A DNA stretch of 64,000 nucleotides, taken from positions 3,968,001 to 4,032,000 of the forward strand of contig OZ246983.1 of the NCBI GenBank assembly GCA_965232595.1, in the 5' to 3' direction. Shown here piece by piece: positions 53,926-62,625 of the stretch (its first letter is position 1; every line of letters begins with the position of its first letter). Source of the DNA: SZUA-309 sp965232595. Its GTDB lineage: Bacteria > Pseudomonadota > Gammaproteobacteria > Pseudomonadales > Azotimanducaceae. The position numbers were made by a program, and so were the translations under genes. Below the pieces are notes generated by a model. That model saw only the letters and a program-made list of their open reading frames with translations. It was not told the origin of the DNA and made no database searches.

Positions 53926-55197
53926 TCAAGGCTGCTCTGCGGCCTCCAGCTCGAACGTCGCCTCGGTGGGCGCTGACGGCGCGTCCGGATCCGGCAGGCC
54001 CAGATCCTCGTAGTAAAGGCGGCGAAGGATACCGCGGAGCTCGTCGTACTGCTCGTCGACGTTGCCGGATAGCCTGACAGTCTGATTCTCCAGGTCGATG
54101 GTGTGCGGCATGATCTCGGCTTCCGCCGCCACCCCGACCTCTTCCAGCACCTGGGCATGCATCTGGGCTTCGTCGCGCTTGGCGATGGCGGTTTTCAGCA
54201 GCATGGCGCCGCTCATGATGCTGACCAGACCGCTGGTATCGACGTAGGCGTTGCTGCTCTCGCTCATGGCGGCGATACCGCCGGCGATGGCAACCGCACC
54301 GCCGATGGCGCGGGCCGTGGACTGGGCCTTGAGCTCTTTGTAGGCGATGGCCTCATCGTAGGTCGCTTTGCGCCAGCTCTGGTAAGCCGGGTACATGTCG
54401 CGATGGAAATTCTCGTAGTACTCGTCCAGCGTGTCGATGAACAGGTACTCGCGCTCCCGCACCCGGCGGACCCTGCCGAGCATCGGATCGTCTTCCGCGG
54501 GCAGGCGACGGAGCAGGAACTCGCCGTCTTCGGTCTCGCCGATGTGATCGGCGAAGGCATCGGGCGCAAAGTCCTGGGCGAACTTCATCTCGGCAGTCGC
54601 CCTGATCTCGTGGATCTGTTCCGTCGACAGGGTCTTCCGGTAGTCGAGCAGATCATCAGCCAGGTTCTTGTAGATCGTCTGGAAAGGGTCGATGCCGGGG
54701 GGTATGCCATCGTCGTAGGCGTACTTGCTGGCCAGCGCCTTGTATTCCTTGGTGAACCACTCCTTTCCGGTGGCATCTGCGGCCGTGATCTCCACGTCCA
54801 TGCTCTCACCGTTGGAATGCAGGATCCGCCCGGTGATGCTCACGTCCACCGCGTGGGTCGGTCTTGGCACCACCCGCACCGCGCCCCAGTTGCCCGTGCT
54901 CTGCAGCAGGTTCTTGGCGAAGTAGGGCATGTAGTTGGCTTCCGCGCGGCGGATATCCGGCTGAATGAGCAGCTTGATCTGCTCGTCGTAGTCTTCCGGA
55001 ACGTTGGGATCAAAAATGGCGATGCCGATGTCCAGCAGTTCCGACTCCGCCTGCACGCCCTCGAGCTGCTCCGGCGGCGTCATGTCGACGATGCGCACCG
55101 TTTCGCTGACGCAGCCAGCCAGCAGCAGGGCCAGCAGCGCCCCCAGGCTTCGCAGCCCGCGGTGGAAGTTCCTTTTCTCGAAGCTCATTTCGTGCAT
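53926..55197 (-). CDS. lipoprotein, unknown function
   Basis: A 423-residue protein. The lipobox LLAGC gives Cys29 as the lipidated residue. The mature domain starts with a beta-type region (IGIAIFDPNVP) and a GRILHSNGESMDVEITAADATG segment. A long helical part and a hydrophobic AIGGAVAIAGGIAAM (about 310) follow, then a Glu/Ala tail. Nothing matches a family I know. Confidence 0.78.
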   Translation of the reverse strand: MHEMSFEKRNFHRGLRSLGALLALLLAGCVSETVRIVDMTPPEQLEGVQAESELLDIGIAIFDPNVPEDYDEQIKLLIQPDIRRAEANYMPYFAKNLLQSTGNWGAVRVVPRPTHAVDVSITGRILHSNGESMDVEITAADATGKEWFTKEYKALASKYAYDDGIPPGIDPFQTIYKNLADDLLDYRKTLSTEQIHEIRATAEMKFAQDFAPDAFADHIGETEDGEFLLRRLPAEDDPMLGRVRRVREREYLFIDTLDEYYENFHRDMYPAYQSWRKATYDEAIAYKELKAQSTARAIGGAVAIAGGIAAMSESSNAYVDTSGLVSIMSGAMLLKTAIAKRDEAQMHAQVLEEVGVAAEAEIMPHTIDLENQTVRLSGNVDEQYDELRGILRRLYYEDLGLPDPDAPSAPTEATFELEAAEQP

Positions 55198-55244
55198 CTT
55201 GTTCGTAGGTTACCTGCAGTAGACGTGAATCCGGTGTAAAGGTC

Positions 55245-56507
55245 TCAAGCGCCTTTGTAACGCCGATACTCCTCCCAGAGCTTCTCTCTCAGCTCCGGGT
55301 CGGTTTCGTTCATCGCCGCCTCCCGCAGCTGCCGGGCAATGATATCGTCATCTCTGGCATCGGGGATGTCCTCAGGCACGCTGGCTGTTGCTGGCGGCGC
55401 GCGCTGCGCCGAGTTCTGGCTCGGCATGCCACGGGTTTCGTAACCGCCCGTCGCCTGCGGCGAGCCGCCCGGGTCGCCGGGAGCCGGCTGCCCGGACTGA
55501 CCACCGGCACTGCTGGCGGTGGGCAGGGTGCCGGTGCTGCCCGCCGTACCGGCACGCTCGTTGCTGCGGGCCTGGATCACCTCCCGCTCGGCGAGGATCT
55601 CGCCGTCGAAGTCTTTCAGCGCGTCGTCCAGCTCGCTGTCGCCGGTTCCGGTACCGCTGCCGCCCTGACCAGGTGGCAGGCCGCGTTCCGACGGCATGGG
55701 CGGGATGTTCGAATTGCCGCCGCCTGGCAGCTGGTTGCTGGTTTCCCAGCCACCTTCCGCGCCGCCGGGCACGCCGGTTTCCCAGGATTCTTCACCTCCC
55801 TGCTGGCCGGCACCGGCCTGACCGCCAGGCTGACCGCCCTGCTGGCCACCGGGTGGCTGCCCACCGCTCTGAGCGCCGCCACCGGGCTGGCCGCCAGGCG
55901 GCATGGTCGAAGGGTTGCCGCCCGCGGCGCCACCAGTCGTCGGATCCCAGGTGGGTTGGTTCAGCGTGCCTTCGCCGCTGCCTTCTGAGCTGCCTGACTG
56001 CTGGCCGGGGGTCTGGCCGTTCTGGCCCTGACCGGATTGTTGTCCGGACGGTTGGCCGGATTGCTGACCGGGCTGTTGGCCGGACTGTTGACCGGGTTGC
56101 TGTCCAGACTCCTGTCCACCACCCGGCATACCGCCGGGCATGGGCATACCTGGCACGGTGCTTGGCATGCTGGTGCCCCCGGAGGAGCCCCCGGAGGAGC
56201 CTGAGGAGCCGGAGCTCGAGCCGCTCTGGCCGGAGGACGAGCTGGACGAGGATCCGCTCTGCCCGGAGCTGCCGGACGAGGACGACGAAGAGCTGGGGCT
56301 CTGAGATGAGGGTGAGCTGCTCGGCGAGCTGCTGGGTGACGGCATGCTCGGCGATGGCATGCTGGAGCTCGGCGAGCTGGGCGGCGGCGAGCTGCTGCTG
56401 GAAGAGCAGCCGGCCAGCGCCAGAGCTGCGCCGAGCAGCAGCGCGGCCAGGCCGCCATGAGCGGCCCGGTTGGTGACCGTCTCTGAGGTGGAATTCATTC
56501 GGTTCAT
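55245..56507 (-). CDS. low-complexity Ser/Gln/Gly/Pro-rich lipoprotein
   Basis: A 420-residue lipoprotein from ATG 56507. The lipobox is LALAGC (Cys34). A Ser/Pro-only stretch (about 35-110), a Ser/Gly part, then GQQSGQQPGQQSGQ-type Gln repeats (about 150-190), Gly/Gln/Pro repeats, and a charged C-terminal helical segment from about 330 (DDALKDFDGEILAER, ELREKLWEEYRRYKGA). The disordered part probably spans a distance in the envelope; the helical end could bind partners. Good GGGGG ribosome site. Confidence 0.8.
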   Translation of the reverse strand: MNRMNSTSETVTNRAAHGGLAALLLGAALALAGCSSSSSSPPPSSPSSSMPSPSMPSPSSSPSSSPSSQSPSSSSSSSGSSGQSGSSSSSSSGQSGSSSGSSGSSGGSSGGTSMPSTVPGMPMPGGMPGGGQESGQQPGQQSGQQPGQQSGQPSGQQSGQGQNGQTPGQQSGSSEGSGEGTLNQPTWDPTTGGAAGGNPSTMPPGGQPGGGAQSGGQPPGGQQGGQPGGQAGAGQQGGEESWETGVPGGAEGGWETSNQLPGGGNSNIPPMPSERGLPPGQGGSGTGTGDSELDDALKDFDGEILAEREVIQARSNERAGTAGSTGTLPTASSAGGQSGQPAPGDPGGSPQATGGYETRGMPSQNSAQRAPPATASVPEDIPDARDDDIIARQLREAAMNETDPELREKLWEEYRRYKGA

Positions 56508-56612
56508 CGGTTCAGCCCCCTGTTGCGGACCGGGTCTGCCGGTCCGAATCGCTGCCGGGACGCCCGGCACCTGCCAAGTCTAGCCAGCTGAAGCTGAACG
56601 GTGGCTGTACGC

Positions 56613-58064
56613 TCACTGCGACGGCTCCTCCGTCGATTCGACGATGGTGACCTGGGGGTAGTAAACAAACTTGTGCGTATAGACAAAATCAACGGTGGCC
56701 TGCGGCTCGCCGTTGATGATGGTTGGTCGGAATCTGGCAGCGCGAATGCTCTTGCGCACCCGGAAATCCATCATGCCCTCGGGTACCAACTCGGCGGTCC
56801 GGAGGCGTCGTGCTGCACCTCGCTCGGTGACGTCGAACTGCACGGTCACCAGGCCCTGGGCCGTTCGCTCCGGTACTTCCGGCGCGCTCGGGTCGATGGG
56901 TGCCGGGTAGTGAATGAGCTTCGGCTGGCCGAAGAAGTCTTCCAGCGGGAAGTCGTCCACACCTTCCATGAGCTCGTAGGCGATCTCGTACAGCGGGAAG
57001 GCTTCGCGGGTCTTCTCGAACAGCAAATGCCAGTCGGCCAGGTCGAGAATGGATTGGGCGATCACCGGCGTCGGCGAGTTGTGGCCGCGGTGGATCTGGA
57101 TGATGGTCTGCAGCGCCCGCTCTCCGGCCGGGAAGTTGTTGATGGTGATCGGTCCGTACTGAGCCTCGATGCCGTTGGCGGCGTAGGGTGAGCCCTGGCT
57201 GGAGTCGATGTAGATCGGTGGGAACCGCTCCAGGCGATAGGTCCGGGCCAGGCCGCTCCAGGCCTCGATCGCCTCCATGGTCTGGCCCTTGCCGTTGGCC
57301 AGCATCACGTCCGTGGCGCGTTGATAGAGATGTCGGGCGGCGAAGATGTTGTGGGTCTGCTCGTACCACTGGGCCAGATGGAACAGGCCGGGCAGCAACT
57401 CCTCGCTGTACGGATCGTAGGCACGCTGCAGCACGTGATAGGCGTACTCTTCCCGCTCGTTGGCGGTCTCGAAGTCGCCCAGGGTGCGATAGACCTCTGC
57501 TTCCCGATAGACGATCTCGAGCTGGCCGGCTGATACCAGCCCGGAATTCACCCGCTCGAGGTGAACGGCCCGGCCGTAGCTGTCGAGCGCGCCGACGTAG
57601 TCGCCTTCCAGCACCTGGATATCGCCGATCAGGGTGATGGGCCGCACCAGGGCGGGGTCGAAGCGATGGCTCGAATCCTCAATCTCGCGAACCTTCTGCG
57701 CCAGCCAGTACTTCGGGATCTCGTACTCGCCGGCCTCGATCTGCGCTTCGATCTGCTGGAGATCCGGGTCGAGCTCGTCGAGGATGTCCTCGATGCTGCT
57801 GCCGGACGCGTCGCGCCGGTTCGGCAGCGCCATGGTGGCTGCCGGCGCGTTTGCGGCAGCGCCGAACGGATTGACCTCGGGCTCCGCGACCGCCGGGCTG
57901 ACGGTCTCCGGTGCGACCTCCACCTCAGCGGCGAGCACGCCGGTGCCCGCAGTCATGCTCGTTCCTGCGAGCAGGGTCAACGCCGCGAGCGTGCTCGCGA
58001 GTGTTCGACCCGAGAAATTCCCTGTCCTATTGATACTGCTGATGGTGATCCGCCCCCGGTTCAT
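56613..58064 (-). CDS. exported TPR protein with TonB-like C-terminal domain
   Basis: A 483-residue protein. Signal at about 1-45 (ending VLAAEV). TPR-type helices at about 90-350. The C-terminal 90 residues (GLVTVQFDVTERGAARRLR, RKSIRAARFRPTIINGEPQ, VDFVYTHKF) match the TonB C-terminal fold. In TonB this domain touches outer-membrane partners. First gene of the operon; ATG 58064 is used because the upstream extension is not protein-like. Confidence 0.85.
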   Translation of the reverse strand: MNRGRITISSINRTGNFSGRTLASTLAALTLLAGTSMTAGTGVLAAEVEVAPETVSPAVAEPEVNPFGAAANAPAATMALPNRRDASGSSIEDILDELDPDLQQIEAQIEAGEYEIPKYWLAQKVREIEDSSHRFDPALVRPITLIGDIQVLEGDYVGALDSYGRAVHLERVNSGLVSAGQLEIVYREAEVYRTLGDFETANEREEYAYHVLQRAYDPYSEELLPGLFHLAQWYEQTHNIFAARHLYQRATDVMLANGKGQTMEAIEAWSGLARTYRLERFPPIYIDSSQGSPYAANGIEAQYGPITINNFPAGERALQTIIQIHRGHNSPTPVIAQSILDLADWHLLFEKTREAFPLYEIAYELMEGVDDFPLEDFFGQPKLIHYPAPIDPSAPEVPERTAQGLVTVQFDVTERGAARRLRTAELVPEGMMDFRVRKSIRAARFRPTIINGEPQATVDFVYTHKFVYYPQVTIVESTEEPSQ

Positions 58065-58186
58065 CCGTTCAATCAAATATGACCGCAGAACGTGCAATCG
58101 GTTCGAGTGTGGAATTGCCTCCGAACCGTGTCAAGCGGGGCGGCAAGAGGCGGGCAGTGGGCTTTTGAGCTACCATCGCGGCCGAT

Positions 58187-58429
58187 ATGAGCGAGCCCGA
58201 AATTCAATCCGACGACAGCCTCGATGCCCGGGGCCTGGTCTGCCCTGAGCCTCTCATGCTGGTGCGCAACCGGGTCCGCGACATGCACTCAGGCGCGGTG
58301 CTCTACATTCAGGCCACGGACCCCAGTACTGGCCGGGATTTCACCAATTTCTGCCGCTTCATGGGCCACGAGCTCGTCCGTGAGAGCAAGGATAACGACG
58401 TCTACCACTACTGGATCAGAAAGGGCTGA
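58187..58429 (+). CDS. tusA: TusA-family sulfurtransferase
   Basis: An 80-residue protein with the active motif LDARGLVCPEPLMLVRNRV including the persulfide Cys. It relays sulfur to tRNA thiolation (TusBCD-TusE-MnmA) or other targets. It diverges from the envelope-machine operon. Confidence 0.93.
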   Translation: MSEPEIQSDDSLDARGLVCPEPLMLVRNRVRDMHSGAVLYIQATDPSTGRDFTNFCRFMGHELVRESKDNDVYHYWIRKG

Positions 58430-58437
58430 GACTCCCG

Positions 58438-58950
58438 GTGGTTGCCCGCTACTTCGCCTACGGTTCGAACATGAATCCCGACCGGGTTCGGGAACGGGGC
58501 ATCCGCTTCGAGCACGCGGCTGGCGCGCGGCTCAAAGACTTCGCCCTCGTGTTCGACAAAACCTCGAGAAAACACGCCGGTGTCGGTCACGCCAACGTGC
58601 GCCGGGCCCCCGGCGCGGTGGTGGAAGGCGTTCTCTACTGGCTGGAAGGACCGGAAGAGATCGGCAAGATGGACCGCTTCGAATCGACGCCGGTGAACTA
58701 CAGCCGGGAGGTCATTCACGTGCAGGTCCAGCAGGCACACTTGCCGGCGTCCGCGGAACCTGATCTCGCCCCGCTGGCCGGCGGTGAGCTGCTCATCACC
58801 ACCTGGACCTACTTCGCGAATCCGGCGGTCCGCCGGCCCGGCCTGCTGCCGCCACGCAGCTACCTCAACCATCTGCTTGCCGGTCGACCCTACCTGTCGA
58901 GCAGCTACTACCGGATGCTGGCGGCGCAACCGTGCGAGGAAGGGCAGTGA
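58438..58950 (+). CDS. gamma-glutamylcyclotransferase-like protein
   Basis: A 170-residue protein starting with GTG. It opens with the family motif YFAYGSNMNPDRV and has GVLYWLEGPEEIGKMDRFE. The Glu equivalent to the catalytic residue is plausible in that segment. The family forms 5-oxoproline from gamma-glutamyl amines. Ends overlapping the epmC start as GTGA. Confidence 0.88.
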   Translation: MVARYFAYGSNMNPDRVRERGIRFEHAAGARLKDFALVFDKTSRKHAGVGHANVRRAPGAVVEGVLYWLEGPEEIGKMDRFESTPVNYSREVIHVQVQQAHLPASAEPDLAPLAGGELLITTWTYFANPAVRRPGLLPPRSYLNHLLAGRPYLSSSYYRMLAAQPCEEGQ

Positions 58951-59486
58951 CCGCTGCGCTGTCTGACGTTCAGATCGCCGCTTGCTTCAATTCGGGGTTG
59001 GGCCAGCGCTTCACCGTGCGGCTGCTGGGTGGTGCCGAGGAGCCGGTCTACGAGCCGGGCTCAGACGGTGCCCCTGCCGTCATTCGCTACACCCGCGACT
59101 ACGCCCCCAGCGCCCTGCATGAGCTGGCGCACTGGTGCATCGCCGGGGCCAGACGCCGGTTGCTGCCGGATTACGGCTACTGGTACCGGCCGCCACCGCG
59201 CTCGAATGCGGAGCAGCGCGCCTTTTTCAGGGTGGAGCTGCCGGTGCAGGCGCTGGAGGCGCGGCTGGCGCTCGCTGCCGGCGTTCCGTTCCGGGTCAGC
59301 GTCGACGACCTCGAGCGCCCCGAAACCGAGTCGAGCCGTGCCGCGAAAAGTCGCTTCGAAGCCCAGGTGCTGGGCCTGGCTGGACTGACGGGGGACAATG
59401 CCGTCTCTGCGTCACCCATCGGGGGCAGACGGGCAGAAACGCTGCAAGCGGATCTTGCCCGGTATCGGCTGAGGGTGGCGGCGTGA
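58947..59486 (+). CDS. epmC: EpmC, elongation factor P hydroxylase
   Basis: A 179-residue protein. The iron-binding HELAHWCIAGARRRLLPDYGYWY matches EpmC. It hydroxylates the beta-lysylated Lys of EF-P, the last step of that modification. GTG at 58947 has AGGAAGGG upstream and overlaps the previous stop. EpmA/EpmB and EF-P are not in the window. Confidence 0.9.
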   Translation: MTAALSDVQIAACFNSGLGQRFTVRLLGGAEEPVYEPGSDGAPAVIRYTRDYAPSALHELAHWCIAGARRRLLPDYGYWYRPPPRSNAEQRAFFRVELPVQALEARLALAAGVPFRVSVDDLERPETESSRAAKSRFEAQVLGLAGLTGDNAVSASPIGGRRAETLQADLARYRLRVAA

Positions 59487-60418
59487 GCACCGAAGCTTCC
59501 GGCGGTGCGGCCGAACCGCTCGTTCTGCTGGACGCGACCCTGCTGTTTTTCCGCGCCCTGTACGGCATGCCGGATGTGTTCCAGGATGGCCACGGCCGGT
59601 CGGTGAACGGCGTTCGCGGCTATCTGAGCTACCTCACTAACCTGCTGCGCGGAGAGGGCGACACAGGTTTCACCGGGCCGGTCCGGTTCTGCGCTGCGGC
59701 GTTCGACGAGAGCCTGAACAGCTGCTGGCGAAATGATCGCTACCCGGACTACAAGGCCAATCGACCTCCGGCAGATGCGAACATTTCCTACCAGCTGGCT
59801 CGGGCCCGGGAGCTCACCGAGCGGCTCGGCGTGCCCGTGCTCGCCGATCTCCAGTACGAGGCAGACGACTACATCGCCACGCTCGCCCGGAAGAGCCGCC
59901 GCCCGGTGCGAGTGGTCAGCCGGGACAAGGACCTGCAGCAGCTGCTCAGTGACCGGGTCCGGCTTCTCGACCCGAAGGACGGCTCGGTGCGCGGGAGCGC
60001 CCAGTTCGAAGCGGAGTTTGGCTTCGAGCCGGCGCTTTTCCCGGACTATCAGGCCTTCGTCGGCGACAGCGTCGACAACATACCGGGCATTCGCGGAATC
60101 GGTCCGAAGGCTGCGGGCGCGCTGATCCGTCGGTTTGGCAGCCTCGAGTCGGTTTACGCCGGCGTCGATTCCTGGGCCGAGGCTGGATTGAAGCCCGGCA
60201 GCAAGCTGGCCGAACGCCTGCTGGCGGAGCGGGAACAGGCGTTTCTGTTCCGGGAGATCCTGCGCCTCGATGCAGACGTGCCGCTGCCGTTCGGCCTTAA
60301 CCACACCCGGCTCAAGCGCCCGGAGCCGAGCGCCTTGCAGCAGAGCCTCGATGACGGCGGCCTGCGCGACGGTCTGGGCCGCTCGCTGCTGGCCGGCATG
60401 GAGGCGTACCTTGGCTGA
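59483..60418 (+). CDS. xni: Xni-type 5'-3' exonuclease / flap endonuclease
   Basis: A 311-residue protein. It has LLDATLLFFRALYGMP at the N-terminus, then the acid cluster YEADDYIATLA, VVSRDKDLQQLL, and the helix-hairpin-helix DSVDNIPGIRGIGPKAAGALI. This is the Pol I exonuclease-domain homologue that removes flaps. GTG at 59483 overlaps the epmC stop. Confidence 0.9.
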   Translation: MSTEASGGAAEPLVLLDATLLFFRALYGMPDVFQDGHGRSVNGVRGYLSYLTNLLRGEGDTGFTGPVRFCAAAFDESLNSCWRNDRYPDYKANRPPADANISYQLARARELTERLGVPVLADLQYEADDYIATLARKSRRPVRVVSRDKDLQQLLSDRVRLLDPKDGSVRGSAQFEAEFGFEPALFPDYQAFVGDSVDNIPGIRGIGPKAAGALIRRFGSLESVYAGVDSWAEAGLKPGSKLAERLLAEREQAFLFREILRLDADVPLPFGLNHTRLKRPEPSALQQSLDDGGLRDGLGRSLLAGMEAYLG

Positions 60419-61505
60419 GACGCTTGATTGCGTGGTGATCGGTGCCGGGGTGATCGGGCTCGCCTGCGCGGCCCGGCTGGCCGAAGCGGGGCGGGACGTG
60501 CTGGTCCTGGAGCAGCATGAGCTCATCGGTTCCGAAACCAGCAGCCGCAATTCCGAGGTGATACACGCGGGCATCTATTACCCGACGGGCTCGGAGAAGG
60601 CGCGGCTCTGCGTGGACGGCAAAGCCATGCTCTACGATTACTGTGAGCGCTACGCGGTGCCGCATGCCCGCTGCGGCAAAGTCATCGTGGCGGTGACAGA
60701 CGAGCAGACGGAGGTGCTCGAGGGTTATCGGGCGCAGGCTGAGGCCAACGGCGCCGGCAACCTGAGCTGGCTCGACGAAGGCGAGCTGCACGCGCTGGAG
60801 CCGAACGTGCGGGGCGTCAGCGCCCTGCTGTCGCCCACCACAGGCATCGTCGACAGTCACAGCTTCATGCTCAGCCTGCAGGGTCGACTGGAAGCGAGCG
60901 GCGGCATGATCGCCTTTGGCACCCGTGTGCTCGGGATCAGGGAGCACCAGGGCCGACCGGCCGTGCTGATCGATGGCGACCTGCTCCAGTGCCGGTTGCT
61001 GATCAACAGCGCCGGCCTGACAGCGCCGGAGCTGGCAAGGTCCGTAGACGCACAGGCGCCCGGTGCCTACTACGCCCGGGGCCATTACTTCACTTACTCC
61101 GGCAAACCGCCGTTCTCCAGGCTGGTTTATCCGGTTGCAGAGGCCGGCGGGCTGGGCGTGCACGTCACCATCGACCTGGCGGGGCAGGTCAAGTTCGGCC
61201 CCGACGTGCAGTGGTGCGATACCGTCGACTACGAGTTCGATGCCAGCCGCCTGCCGGCTTTTGCCGAGGCGATCCGCAGGTACTTCCCGGCGCTCGAGCT
61301 CGACCGCCTGCAGCCCGGCTACGTCGGCGTCCGCCCGAAGATTTCCGCACCCGGTGAGCCGGCTGCTGACTTCCGGCTGGACGGTCCTGCGCAGCACGGC
61401 CTTGCCGGTCTGGTCAACCTGCTGGGGATCGAGAGCCCCGGGCTCACCTCCTCGCTGGCGATCGCCGAGCGTGTTCATGATCTTGTCATGACGGACGCTG
61501 GCTGA
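60411..61505 (+). CDS. FAD-dependent oxidoreductase (L-2-hydroxyglutarate oxidase-like)
   Basis: A 364-residue DAO-fold flavoprotein. GAGVIGLACAARLAEAG near residue 10 binds FAD, then SETSSRNSEVIHAGIYYP. This matches LhgO/YgaF-type L-2-hydroxyglutarate oxidases (SRNSEVIHAGIYY), though the substrate is not proven. TTG at 60411 has a perfect GGAGG 6 bp upstream and overlaps the previous gene by 8 bp. Confidence 0.88.
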   Translation: MAETLDCVVIGAGVIGLACAARLAEAGRDVLVLEQHELIGSETSSRNSEVIHAGIYYPTGSEKARLCVDGKAMLYDYCERYAVPHARCGKVIVAVTDEQTEVLEGYRAQAEANGAGNLSWLDEGELHALEPNVRGVSALLSPTTGIVDSHSFMLSLQGRLEASGGMIAFGTRVLGIREHQGRPAVLIDGDLLQCRLLINSAGLTAPELARSVDAQAPGAYYARGHYFTYSGKPPFSRLVYPVAEAGGLGVHVTIDLAGQVKFGPDVQWCDTVDYEFDASRLPAFAEAIRRYFPALELDRLQPGYVGVRPKISAPGEPAADFRLDGPAQHGLAGLVNLLGIESPGLTSSLAIAERVHDLVMTDAG

Positions 61506-61506
61506 C

Positions 61507-62625
61507 ATGGCCCCGCTCACCTTTGGCCTGCTTGTTAATCCCGTTGCCGGCATGGGCGGGTCGGTTGCCCTGAAGGGCAGCGATGGCGCCGCCGTGCAGG
61601 CCGAGGCACGTGCTCGAGGTGGCGTTGCCCGGAGCCCGGACAGGGCCCAACGGGCACTTCGGGCAGCTTCCCGGGCCGCTGACGTGCGTTGGCTGACCTG
61701 GGGTGGCGAGATGGGTGAGCAGGCGCTGGCGGCAGTTGGCTTGCCCTGCGAAGTGCTCGGTGCTGCTTCGACCGGCAGCAGCGCGGCAGATACGCGCTCG
61801 GCGGCTGCGGCGCTGCAGGGCGCCGGAATTGACCTGCTGGTGTTTGCCGGCGGCGACGGCACCGCGCGTGACCTGCTCGAGGCGATTGGCCAGTCGGTGC
61901 CCGTGCTGGGTATCCCCGGCGGCGTGAAGATGCACTCCGGAGTCTTTGCGACCACGCCGGAGCGGGCGGGCGCGCTCATCGATGCGCTGGTCGAAGGTGG
62001 TCTGGTGAGCCTGGTTGCCCGGGAGGTGCGCGACCTCGACGAGGAAGCCATCCGCCAGGGGGAGATCCGCCCGCGCTACTTCGGTGAGCTGCTGGTGTCG
62101 GAGCCCGGCGGTTTCCTCCAGCACACGAAGGAACGGGGCAAAGAGAGCGAGCCGCTGGCGCTGAACGAGATTGCAGCGGAGGTGGCGCAACGGCTGGCGG
62201 ACGAAACCGATCCGGTGGTGCTCGGGCCGGGTGGCACGCTCGGCGAGATCAAGCGGGCCCTCGGATTCGAAGGCAGCCTGCTCGGCTTCGACGTCTGGCA
62301 GGCGGGCGCTCTGCTGGCCCGGGATGTGGATACCCGGTGGCTGGATGCAAACCTGGAACGTGGCCGGCTGATCCTGAGCTTCACTCGCGGTCAGGGCTTC
62401 CTGCTCGGTCGCGGCAATCAGCAGCTTAGCCCGGCGTTGCTCCGGCGCCTCGGACGCCAGTCCCTCTGGGTGGTGGGTACCCGCACCAAGCTCACCTCGC
62501 TGGAAGGCCGGCCGCTGCTCATGGATACGGACGATCCGCTGCTCGATCAGGAGTGGTCCGGGCTGATCGAGGTCATCACCGGTTTCGAAGACAGCCTGCT
62601 TTACCGGTTGAGCGATCATGAGTGA
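61507..62625 (+). CDS. ATP-NAD kinase-family protein
   Basis: A 372-residue protein. LVNPVAGMGGSVALKGSDG at the N-terminus and FAGGDGTARDLLEAI, the NAD kinase nucleotide motif, are present. The C-terminal part carries RGNQQLSPALLRRLG. This long branch of the ATP-NAD kinase family is common in Proteobacteria and is distinct from NadK. Its substrate is uncertain. Confidence 0.88.
   Translation: MAPLTFGLLVNPVAGMGGSVALKGSDGAAVQAEARARGGVARSPDRAQRALRAASRAADVRWLTWGGEMGEQALAAVGLPCEVLGAASTGSSAADTRSAAAALQGAGIDLLVFAGGDGTARDLLEAIGQSVPVLGIPGGVKMHSGVFATTPERAGALIDALVEGGLVSLVAREVRDLDEEAIRQGEIRPRYFGELLVSEPGGFLQHTKERGKESEPLALNEIAAEVAQRLADETDPVVLGPGGTLGEIKRALGFEGSLLGFDVWQAGALLARDVDTRWLDANLERGRLILSFTRGQGFLLGRGNQQLSPALLRRLGRQSLWVVGTRTKLTSLEGRPLLMDTDDPLLDQEWSGLIEVITGFEDSLLYRLSDHE

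Noticed and set aside
44333..58064. Zorya or Tol-Pal system
   Set aside because: No ZorB/OmpA-like stator, ZorC/ZorD, TolA, TolB or Pal is present, and the channel lacks a long cytoplasmic tail.
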